Assembly: GCA_947252455.1 (NCBI GenBank)
Contig: CAMXVQ010000001.1
Coordinates: forward strand, 1-64,000
Length of the DNA stretch: 64,000 nucleotides
Origin: an uncultured Atopobium sp.
GTDB lineage: Bacteria; Actinomycetota; Coriobacteriia; Coriobacteriales; Atopobiaceae
Direction of reading: 5' to 3'
How positions within the stretch are numbered: position 1 is the stretch's first letter; each line of letters begins with the position of its first letter. Shown here one piece after another: positions 16,607 through 23,977 of the stretch. The notes beneath the pieces are model-generated. The model was not told the origin of the DNA. It searched no databases and saw nothing but the letters and a program-made list of their open reading frames with translations. A program made the translations under genes and the position numbers.

Positions 16607-18061
16607 TTACGCCTGCGTCTTTGGTTTAGGTGCAAGGAAGTTATACAAAATAGGAGCAATGTAAACAACGACACAAATAAGCATTAAGAGCGAACCATTT
16701 GCATAATTTATAATGTTACCAAATACGATTCCCATCCAAGAGAAATCGGCGTCGGAGAAAGTTGCGCCTGTATACCCAAGAGCATTAAACACTGGCATGC
16801 AGATAGCTGGCAAGAATGTAATAAGCAAACCGTGCGCAAAGCCACCAGCAACACAACCTTTTACACCACCTTCTGCATTACCAAATACACCTGCGGTAGC
16901 ACCACAGAAGAAGTGAGGAACAACGCCAGGCAAGATAAGAGCAACAGGAATCATAGCGTTTAATCCGCCAAGGATAAACAGTCCAACAATGCCACCAACA
17001 AATGAACTAATAAATCCAATGGTTACCGCATTAGGTGCATATGTAAATGCAACGGGACAGTCAAGTGCAGGTTTGGCACCTGGAACCAGCTTATCGGCAA
17101 TGCCTTTGAAAGCAGGAACAATTTCGCCAATAATAAGACGAACACCACTTAAGATGATGTAGACACCACCAGCAAAGCTCAAGCCTCCTGTAATGGCCCA
17201 TACGATCCAGTTGTTAACTGTTTCGGAACCAATGTTCATAAGCCCTTTTAATGCGCCAAACTGAGCGTCAAATGCTTTGGGATCTGCAGCGAGTAACGCT
17301 GGACCTTCGGTTAAAATTCCGCGTGCAACAGCAATACCTGTTACCACTAAGAACAAAATAACCATCGTTAATCCAATTGAAACCGTTGTATCACGTAAAA
17401 AGATAAGACGTTTGGGGAAGTTGATTTCTTCGGTGCTTTTGCGATGAGGGTCATTGGCAAAGCAGCGGCCAACCACACCAGCAAGCCAGTAACCAAGTCC
17501 GCCTAAGTGACCAAGTGCCACTGAATCGCTTCCTGTTACTTTTCTAAACGTTACCTGACAATATGCAGGTGACAGCACCATAATAAAACCAAGCAAGCAA
17601 CCGCCGGCAAGATAGAGCATCCAACCTTCAAGATGACCTGCGCCACCTAAAATAACCGCAATCATACATGCCATATAAAGCGTGTGATGACCTGTTAAGA
17701 AAATGTAGCGCATGCGCGAAAAACGAGCAAGAACAATGTTGAGAACCATTCCTACTGCCATAATAACAGCCGAACTAACACCAAAGTTCTTAAGCGCGTC
17801 TGCAACAACGGCTTCGTTATTTGGTACAACACCTTGCATATTAAACGCATAGTTAAAAATTTGACCAAAACCCGTTAGAGAGTTTCCTACCAAAAAACTC
17901 GCACCTGCACTTAACACCAAGAAACCAACAATGGTTTTAAGTGTACCTTTAACGATGTCTTCAACTGGTTTTCCTTGCAAACACAAGCCCAAACACGCAA
18001 GCAAGCCTACAAGAATAGCAGGTGTAGACAAGATGTTAATGATAACCTCAAGTACTGCCAT
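16607..18061 (-). CDS. PTS system IIC component, ascorbate (UlaA) family (locus 1)
   Basis: A 484-residue integral membrane transporter of the UlaA/SgaT family. LSTPAILVGLLACLGLCLQGKPVEDIVKGTLKTIVGFLVLSAGA at the N terminus and the conserved ILSGVRLIIGEIVPAFKGIADKLVPGAKPALDCP region are typical; about ten or more hydrophobic segments follow. I chose the ATG at 18061 with AAAGGAAG upstream; an open extension to 18130 is not needed. UlaA proteins carry the sugar across the membrane while IIA/IIB phosphorylate it. The paralogues at 37395 and 42118 are clearly diverged, so substrates probably differ. Confidence 0.92.
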   Translation of the reverse strand: MAVLEVIINILSTPAILVGLLACLGLCLQGKPVEDIVKGTLKTIVGFLVLSAGASFLVGNSLTGFGQIFNYAFNMQGVVPNNEAVVADALKNFGVSSAVIMAVGMVLNIVLARFSRMRYIFLTGHHTLYMACMIAVILGGAGHLEGWMLYLAGGCLLGFIMVLSPAYCQVTFRKVTGSDSVALGHLGGLGYWLAGVVGRCFANDPHRKSTEEINFPKRLIFLRDTTVSIGLTMVILFLVVTGIAVARGILTEGPALLAADPKAFDAQFGALKGLMNIGSETVNNWIVWAITGGLSFAGGVYIILSGVRLIIGEIVPAFKGIADKLVPGAKPALDCPVAFTYAPNAVTIGFISSFVGGIVGLFILGGLNAMIPVALILPGVVPHFFCGATAGVFGNAEGGVKGCVAGGFAHGLLITFLPAICMPVFNALGYTGATFSDADFSWMGIVFGNIINYANGSLLMLICVVVYIAPILYNFLAPKPKTQA

Positions 18062-18214
18062 CTGACTTCCTTTCTCTATGTATGCGCGCTTTATGTTAAA
18101 AACGGCGCACACCATAATTGGATTTATCACGAGCTTCTTATGTAAAGCGCATAGTTGGCACTGTTTTATCTGCTCTGTTACTACTGCTTTACCAACACGA
18201 GCAATGTGTGCGCC

Positions 18215-18664
18215 TTACGCTGAAGCGCTGATAAATAAATCGTAAATTTCCTGTGTTGTTTGAGCTTGTGCAATGCTGGTAATGTTTGCCTCACAAGCAA
18301 ACATGGTTGCAAGAATACGCATAACGTCAATATGATCGTTAGGATTTTGCGCAGCAAGTGTCACCAAAACACGAACAGGAGCATTACCCTCCTTAAAGAC
18401 AACTCCTTCACGTACCACCGTAACCGCAAGCTGCTGATGTATAACGCCTTGTTCAGGACGCGCATGCAACAGTGCAAGGTCGGGAGTTAAAACAAAATAT
18501 GGCCCAAATTCATGCGCGTTTGCAATAATCCCGTCAATATAGGCACTCGTGACACTGCCATCATTCACAAGCGGCTGGACGGCAACGTGAATAGAATCTT
18601 CCCAGTCTTTGCACGCCGAAACAATTTGTATGTTTTTCAGCTTGAGCATTTCTTTCATAGTCAT
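18215..18664 (-). CDS. PTS system IIA component, ascorbate/fructose-type (locus 1)
   Basis: A 149-residue cytoplasmic IIA protein. LTPDLALLHARPEQGV contains the phospho-accepting His in the family position; the SACKDWEDSIHVAVQPLVNDGSV start and DVMRILATMF region match SgaA/UlaC-type IIA. AAGGAG precedes the ATG. It is the first gene of locus 1 and lies opposite the DeoR-type regulator, so its promoter is in 18665-19077. Confidence 0.9.
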   Translation of the reverse strand: MTMKEMLKLKNIQIVSACKDWEDSIHVAVQPLVNDGSVTSAYIDGIIANAHEFGPYFVLTPDLALLHARPEQGVIHQQLAVTVVREGVVFKEGNAPVRVLVTLAAQNPNDHIDVMRILATMFACEANITSIAQAQTTQEIYDLFISASA

Positions 18665-19077
18665 GCGTAAACTCCTTCAAATAGTTCGTATGCGTGCAAA
18701 AATATGAAAACCGTCGTTTAAGACAGCTCTTAGTGTAACAATTAGTTCGTAATATTGACACATTTTTTTATTGTTCTTTCCTGATTTTCCGTCAGCGGTC
18801 TTATTTCAAGCGTAAAAGTACGGCTAACTTGTCCAAACTCCCATAGCTCTTTAATATGCAACATAAGCTTAATATTGAGCATACAAAAGACGATCATCAC
18901 TTTTGTGTGCAAATTATCCTTGAGGGGTTGTGCATAATCAAGGTTTCTTATGTTTACTTCTTATGATTACTTCTTACGTTTACAAGAAATTGAATAAACG
19001 TGTAGTGCTCAAGAAAATATAACTCATTTCACAAAGTACGCTACACTTAAATTGTCTAGACGAGAAAGGAGGAAACG
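18665..19077. promoter_or_regulatory. divergent control region of PTS locus 1 and its DeoR regulator
   Basis: This 413-bp gene-free stretch separates the IIA start from the TTG start of the regulator. It contains a GCTTAATATTGAGC near-palindrome around 18877 and three direct copies of TTCTTAYG at 18945, 18958 and 18971. No RNA gene or other coding frame was found. Confidence 0.6.
18945..18978. promoter_or_regulatory. three direct TTCTTAYG repeats, candidate operator
   Basis: TTCTTATG, TTCTTATG and TTCTTACG occur at exact 13-bp intervals, 100-130 bp before the regulator start. Arrays of short direct repeats are a common operator design of DeoR-family repressors. The binding protein is inferred from position to be the adjacent DeoR-family gene. 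Confidence 0.45.
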
Positions 19078-19968
19078 TTGTTCCGAAAAGAACGCCATAC
19101 AGAGATTTTGCGCCTGCTCGATAGACAAGGCCGTGTAGAAGTAGAAGATCTAGCCGCCCATTATAGAGTTAGCTGTGACAGCATCCGTAAAGATCTTCAA
19201 TATCTTGATAAACACGGTTTATGCAAACGCGTGTATGGTGGTGCGCTTAAGAGTGCTGATGTGAGCGCGCTTAACAATTTTTTGCATCCCAACGTTGATT
19301 CCAAACTTTCTGCTCGTCCTAACAGTCAGCGTACAAAACAACGCGTTGACGAGCTTATACCTTCACTTAACCATGCTCTTTCACCTGAACCACAAACAGC
19401 GCAAGACTCAAGAACACAAGATCATGCTGACACCAACAGATGGGCGGTTGCAAAGCGCGCTTATTTGGAAATAAACGACGGAGATTCGATTTTTTTGGAT
19501 TTATCGCGCATCAACATAGAGCTTGCACGGCTTTTAGCACAGGGAAACAAGCATGTTATTGTAACTACCAACATGTTAGATATTATTAAAATCCTCTCTG
19601 ACGCACCGCACATAACAACACTTGCAACAGGTGGTTTTCTTAACATAAAGCTCAATGGTTTTGTAGGATCCGAAACTATCAGCTTACTCGAACCGCTCTT
19701 GTTCCTTAAAGCATTTATTGGCGCAGGCAGCATAGATTTGGATCAAATGGCGGTATCATGCGACAATATTGACGGCGGAGCCGTAAAAGAAAAAGTTATC
19801 CACAATGCTTCATATACCTTCTTGCTGGCAGATAAAAATAAATTTAATCGAGCAGAACTGTATCGCTTTGCAACTATAACCGATTTTTCGGCCATAATTA
19901 CCGACTGCGATGATGAGGTTGTGTTAAGAAAGTTGCGCACAACAGGAACGCCTATACTACAAGCGTAA
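19078..19968 (+). CDS. DeoR-family transcriptional regulator (locus 1)
   Basis: A 296-residue repressor-type protein with an N-terminal winged HTH (RHTEILRLLDRQGRVEVEDLAAHYRVSCDSIRKDLQYLDKHGLCKRVYGGAL) and a C-terminal sugar-phosphate-sensing domain of the DeoR family (DGDSIFLDLSRINIELARLL, then TTLATGGFLNIKLNGFVG, ADKNKFNRAELYRFATI). A Ser/Asn/Gln-rich insert of about 55 residues lies between them. The start is TTG at 19078 with AAAGGAGG 6-13 bp upstream. It diverges from the PTS-transketolase operon that it probably controls. Confidence 0.9.
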   Translation: MFRKERHTEILRLLDRQGRVEVEDLAAHYRVSCDSIRKDLQYLDKHGLCKRVYGGALKSADVSALNNFLHPNVDSKLSARPNSQRTKQRVDELIPSLNHALSPEPQTAQDSRTQDHADTNRWAVAKRAYLEINDGDSIFLDLSRINIELARLLAQGNKHVIVTTNMLDIIKILSDAPHITTLATGGFLNIKLNGFVGSETISLLEPLLFLKAFIGAGSIDLDQMAVSCDNIDGGAVKEKVIHNASYTFLLADKNKFNRAELYRFATITDFSAIITDCDDEVVLRKLRTTGTPILQA

Positions 19969-19996
19969 TATAGGCGTTGTTTGGCACATATGTTCT

Positions 19997-20026
19997 ATTA
20001 CTTTACATTTAACAATGTAAAGTAAT
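19997..20026. terminator. perfect 13-bp inverted repeat between convergent genes
   Basis: ATTACTTTACATT and AATGTAAAGTAAT with a TAAC loop lie between the DeoR stop and the DcuC-like stop. There is no long U tract on either side, so termination strength is uncertain. Confidence 0.55.
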
Positions 20027-20048
20027 CATATCTTCCTAAATAATCTTC

Positions 20049-21521
20049 CTAGATAAACAGTATCATCGAAAGAATGAACATGAACACACAACCCAAAAGC
20101 ATAGGCGCACTGACGCGCTTTACAACGTCGATAGGGTTGGTCTTGGTAGTACCCGATACAATCATAATAACCGCAGACACAGGAGATACCGCACGCAGCA
20201 AGTTTCCTGCCAATCCCATAGGAACTGAAATGGCAATAGGAGATATTCCTGCTGCCTGAGCCAAAGCCGGGATAAGCGGAACCATTGCGTAAAAGAGTGC
20301 CACACCCGAACCAGAAAGCAGCACAATAAGCGCGGTAAGACCAACCAGAATAAGCGGAAGCACAAATCCTAAACCATTACCGCTCATACCAGTCATCATT
20401 GCTTGTAGCGAAGCAATAAGGCCAATAGATTTAAGTCCAATTACATAAATCATAGCAGCAACCAACAAAGCGATAATAGGAAGTGTTGAACCCATGCCCT
20501 TGAAGAAAGTTTCGGTTTTGCCAAGTGCTTCATGCATATCTTTACGTCTTGCTGCGTCACAAATAAGCGCAATTACAAACGAAATAAGAGTTGCAAGCTC
20601 TACGCTCATCGTAATGGCTACGCCTAAACAAATTTTTGCGATGTACGCCACAATTAACAGCACAATTGGTAACAGGGGCAAAAATGCATAGAGTGCGTAG
20701 AAGCCGCCTTTGAGCTCGTCTTTTGCTGTATCAGAGTTTTGCTGTGCAGTGTGCGACTTATCTGCAGCCTCATCAGCTTGATCATTGGACTTACTTGCAT
20801 TTTGCGCGGTAGCTGTTTGAGCAGCGCGCTTGCTCATAAATTTTTGCCAGAAGTAGTGAACAACCGCCATAAAAATAAGGGTAGGAATAGAAACCACTGC
20901 ATGGTATCCAAAAACATACTGAGAAACCGTAAGGTTTTCAAACATTGGATACTTTGCCAACTCTGCTGTAATAGCAACGTTATCGGCTCCTAAAGGTGTT
21001 GGCATAACGGTGGCTGTTGTTGCAATAACTGCGGCTGCAGTTAAAGCCGACATACCCGATTTTCTAAGCACTGGATACAACGTTGCAAGCAAAATAATTG
21101 CCAAGTTTGATGCACTTGGAACAACCAGCGATAAAACGTTACCCAACAGAAAGACAATTGGCACCAAAATATATGGTGAACGAACACGTTTAATAGGTTT
21201 TGCCAGCGCGCTCACGGTTGCATCATTAGCGCCAATTGAGCTCATATATGAGGTGTAGCCACCTAAAAACAGCATAACAAGGCCTGCACCCGTAAGCGTT
21301 GATTTAAACGTAACAATAATGGCAAGCAAAGGATCCAAAAGCGGAGTTGAACTTGGCTTAAAATCTTTAATCGCTAATCCATGACCTGTTGCAATAGCAA
21401 CATACATAAGCACTAAACCAATGATAAACAGCGTAATTTTGATATCCATCTTTTTTACCAGCATATAGCCGATAATGCCGATGGATAGCGCTGCTATCAC
21501 ATACATTACTATAAGCTCCAT
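20049..21521 (-). CDS. DcuC-family (IT superfamily) permease
   Basis: A 490-residue, about 12-segment transporter. The pattern LFLGGYTSYMSSIGANDATV, then NVLSLVVPSASNLAIILLATLYPVL, ATTATVMPTPLGADNVA and VPMGLAGNLLRAVSPVSAV matches DcuC/YfcC-like C4-dicarboxylate or related permeases. A hydrophilic Ala/Gln/Asp-rich loop lies near the middle. AAGGAGAG precedes the ATG at 21521. It follows the nucleoside hydrolase gene on the same strand; in this context it may carry a nucleoside or a ribose derivative, which would be an unusual substrate for the family. Confidence 0.82.
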   Translation of the reverse strand: MELIVMYVIAALSIGIIGYMLVKKMDIKITLFIIGLVLMYVAIATGHGLAIKDFKPSSTPLLDPLLAIIVTFKSTLTGAGLVMLFLGGYTSYMSSIGANDATVSALAKPIKRVRSPYILVPIVFLLGNVLSLVVPSASNLAIILLATLYPVLRKSGMSALTAAAVIATTATVMPTPLGADNVAITAELAKYPMFENLTVSQYVFGYHAVVSIPTLIFMAVVHYFWQKFMSKRAAQTATAQNASKSNDQADEAADKSHTAQQNSDTAKDELKGGFYALYAFLPLLPIVLLIVAYIAKICLGVAITMSVELATLISFVIALICDAARRKDMHEALGKTETFFKGMGSTLPIIALLVAAMIYVIGLKSIGLIASLQAMMTGMSGNGLGFVLPLILVGLTALIVLLSGSGVALFYAMVPLIPALAQAAGISPIAISVPMGLAGNLLRAVSPVSAVIMIVSGTTKTNPIDVVKRVSAPMLLGCVFMFILSMILFI

Positions 21522-21600
21522 ACCACTCTCCTTACGACACAAGCACATGCACAACATGTACGAACTTACATTACGGTAATTGCGCCCACACAACCGTTAG

Positions 21601-22545
21601 CTAATTTGACGCCGCGGCACGCTTGCGCTCGCAAATACCAAGCTGCTCAACAAACCACGAACGAAATGCTTCAACGTCAATATCGGTGCAAACATCAACA
21701 TTGGGTTCTCCATGCAGATAGCCTCTAAAGTCAACCAACGTACAACCTGCAGTAAGCGTGCCTGCAAGTTCGATATCAACAAATGTTTTTTCAACCTTAA
21801 AGAATTCTGGCTTAAGAAAGTATGCCATAGCTGTTGGATCGTACATTTTAAGCGCGGTGTTAATTGAACCCGAACGATAATGACTAAACAAGTCGTACAC
21901 CATCTTGCCCGTTTTCCCAAACGTTTTAATTGTTAGGATGTCGTTTGCAGGAATCGTTGCCTTCCAACCAATATCAAGCCCAACCATAGCTAAAGGAATA
22001 CCTGATGAAAAGACAATTTTTGCGGCCTCGGGGTCGGTGGCAATATTAAACTCGGACAAAACGCCTTTATTGCCACGCGTGCATGTTCCGCCCATAATTA
22101 CAATCCGTTTAATAAGCTCTTGATCTTGAGGATACACACGCAACAAAAGAGCAACGTTGGTAAGAGGCCCTATTGCCACAATGGTCAAAGGCTCTTTACT
22201 TGCATGAAGCGCTTTGTGCATTGCAACAGGAGCCGCGTCATCGAGCAAACATTCATCTGCTTGACCTTCAAACTCATATCCTGCCAAACCCGATTCGCCG
22301 TGAACATTTGCGGCAGTTGTAAGCTTGCGCACAAGTGGACCTTGGGCTCCCTTTGCAACTGGAACATGCGCATGCCAAAAATGTAAAAGTTTAAGCACGT
22401 TATTTGTTACATTCTCAAGCGTTACGTTACCACCAACAGTAGTAATGAGCTTTATATCTGTTGTATCCGATGCAAGCGCAAGCCCTAAAGCCACTGCATC
22501 ATCAACACCTGGATCGGTGTCTAAAATAATTGGTGTTTTCGCCAT
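21601..22545 (-). CDS. inosine-uridine-preferring nucleoside hydrolase family protein
   Basis: The enzyme splits ribonucleosides into base and ribose. PIILDTDPGVDDAVALGLAL holds the calcium-binding DxDxxxDD motif that defines the family; LTIVAIGPLTNVALLL and EFNIATDPEAAKIVFSS are further signatures, and DPTAMAYFL carries the late His/Asp region (here DPTA). The ATG at 22545 has AAAGGAAC upstream; length 314 residues. Its neighbour is ribokinase, which would phosphorylate the released ribose, so the operon is a nucleoside salvage unit. Confidence 0.93.
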   Translation of the reverse strand: MAKTPIILDTDPGVDDAVALGLALASDTTDIKLITTVGGNVTLENVTNNVLKLLHFWHAHVPVAKGAQGPLVRKLTTAANVHGESGLAGYEFEGQADECLLDDAAPVAMHKALHASKEPLTIVAIGPLTNVALLLRVYPQDQELIKRIVIMGGTCTRGNKGVLSEFNIATDPEAAKIVFSSGIPLAMVGLDIGWKATIPANDILTIKTFGKTGKMVYDLFSHYRSGSINTALKMYDPTAMAYFLKPEFFKVEKTFVDIELAGTLTAGCTLVDFRGYLHGEPNVDVCTDIDVEAFRSWFVEQLGICERKRAAASN

Positions 22546-22691
22546 AGCAGTTCCTTTCAACGATGACGACCTTTACATATACACACATAATGGTTAAAAC
22601 TCAGGGCACTTCATACGAGCACTTGTACCAGAATGCATGGTATCACCTGCTCAACGTACAAGATTCATGTAACGTCTTATACACAACTGTC

Positions 22692-23633
22692 TTATACACA
22701 ACTGGCAAGCTTGGCCAATTCGTGAGTTTGCTGAAACGCTTCGACCTCATCACAGGTTGGAATAGACACCTGCGCGCCAACGCGCGTAGTCGAAAGTGCA
22801 GCCGCAGCTTGAGCAAAGCTTATTGCCTGTTCGATGTGCACACCTTTTGCAAGACAGGCACTCATTACGCCAACAAAGGTATCGCCAGCACCCGTTGAAT
22901 CTACGGCTTTTACCGAATATGCAGGTGCAAAAAGCTGATGCTGGTGCGAAACAAGCAAACATCCTGCAGCGCCCAATGTTACAACCAAAGTTTTCATACC
23001 AAGTTGCAAAACCTTTGTAAGTGCGCACATGGTGGGTGCATCCATGGTTGGATTAATGTCAAATAAGCTCATGCATTCGGTTTCGTTAAGACATAAAATG
23101 TCGATACTTTTATACAACGATGGCTTAATAGAGCGCACAGGAGACGGATTTACAATTGTGGTCATATGATGAGCGTACGCAAACTCTATGGACGACTCAA
23201 CCGCCTGTGCTGGGGACTCAAATTGCGTCAAAAAAATGTCGTGCGGCTGTGCGATACGCGAAAGTGCTGCATGTGCAAATTCGGGTGTAACAAACTCATT
23301 TGCACCGTGATTAATAATAATCCTGTTGTTTCCATGAGACCGCAGGACAATTGCCATACCAGTTGTTGAGGTAGTTGTTGTTACCTCTTGAATATCAACA
23401 CCTGATTGAGTCATGCTGGTGCACAGCTCTTTACCAAAACTGTCGGTTCCTACACATCCAATAAGATGGGTATGAACTCCTGCACGTGCAGACGCCACCG
23501 CCTGATTTGCGCCTTTTCCTCCCGCGTTAATAAGCAAATTGTTGCCCGAAAGCGTTTCGCCTTCTAACGGCATTCTGTCTGATTCTATGGACACATCCAT
23601 ATTGATGCTGCCCAGCACCACCACTTTACTCAT
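22692..23633 (-). CDS. rbsK: ribokinase
   Basis: A 313-residue PfkB-family kinase phosphorylating D-ribose at O5. KVVVLGSINMDVSIESDRMP is the N-terminal substrate-binding strand, INAGGKGANQAVASARAG is PfkB signature 1 and VDSTGAGDTFVGVMSACLA is signature 2 with the catalytic Asp in GAGD. It heads the ribokinase-hydrolase-permease operon and diverges from the LacI-kinase fusion at 23978. AAGG lies about 14 bp before the ATG. Confidence 0.95.
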   Translation of the reverse strand: MSKVVVLGSINMDVSIESDRMPLEGETLSGNNLLINAGGKGANQAVASARAGVHTHLIGCVGTDSFGKELCTSMTQSGVDIQEVTTTTSTTGMAIVLRSHGNNRIIINHGANEFVTPEFAHAALSRIAQPHDIFLTQFESPAQAVESSIEFAYAHHMTTIVNPSPVRSIKPSLYKSIDILCLNETECMSLFDINPTMDAPTMCALTKVLQLGMKTLVVTLGAAGCLLVSHQHQLFAPAYSVKAVDSTGAGDTFVGVMSACLAKGVHIEQAISFAQAAAALSTTRVGAQVSIPTCDEVEAFQQTHELAKLASCV

Positions 23634-23750
23634 ACATCACCATACCTTGTAACACTGCACGCGCAATCTATAACACACGGCACTACGCTTGTTTGTATCT
23701 GCGTATAAAACTTATGTTATCAGTTGCCCATGCGATGTGATCTTTCGTGT

Positions 23751-23770
23751 TTAGGAAAATAATTTCCTAA
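23751..23770. promoter_or_regulatory. 20-bp operator-like dyad
   Basis: TTAGGAAA-ATAA-TTTCCTAA with perfect 8-bp arms. It covers the place where a -35 would lie for the TATACT at 23781, so a bound regulator would block that plus-strand promoter. The binding protein is not known. Confidence 0.5.
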
Positions 23771-23850
23771 TCTTGTTTACTATACTAGCTGCATGCAAAA
23801 ACGCACCAAGCGTGCGCATCCACGAGTGGCTCTGTTTATTCCGTCAACGG

Positions 23851-23871
23851 TATATTTCTTAAGAAAGTATA
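23851..23871. promoter_or_regulatory. second dyad in the rbsK / LacI-fusion region
   Basis: A perfect 12-bp palindrome TTTCTTAAGAAA is flanked by TATA on one side and GTATA on the other, giving near-symmetry over 21 bp. It would lie in the 5' leader of the LacI-kinase transcript. It lacks the central CG usual for LacI operators. Confidence 0.4.
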
Positions 23872-23977
23872 AGCGACTGAGGATTTTTACTGGTAACATA
23901 AAGCGTGCAAGTTTGGACATTGAGATATGAAGTTTTACCATGCCCAAGCATGAGCGATAAGCGTTCTAAGGAATACC

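Larger units (their letters stand above)
23634..23977. promoter_or_regulatory. divergent control region of rbsK operon and LacI-kinase fusion
   Basis: A 344-bp gene-free stretch. It contains an inverted repeat with arms TTAGGAAA/TTTCCTAA at 23751-23770, a TATACT hexamer at 23781-23786 immediately after it, and a second palindrome TTTCTTAAGAAA at 23855-23866. I see no coding frame or structured RNA of a known class. Confidence 0.6.
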
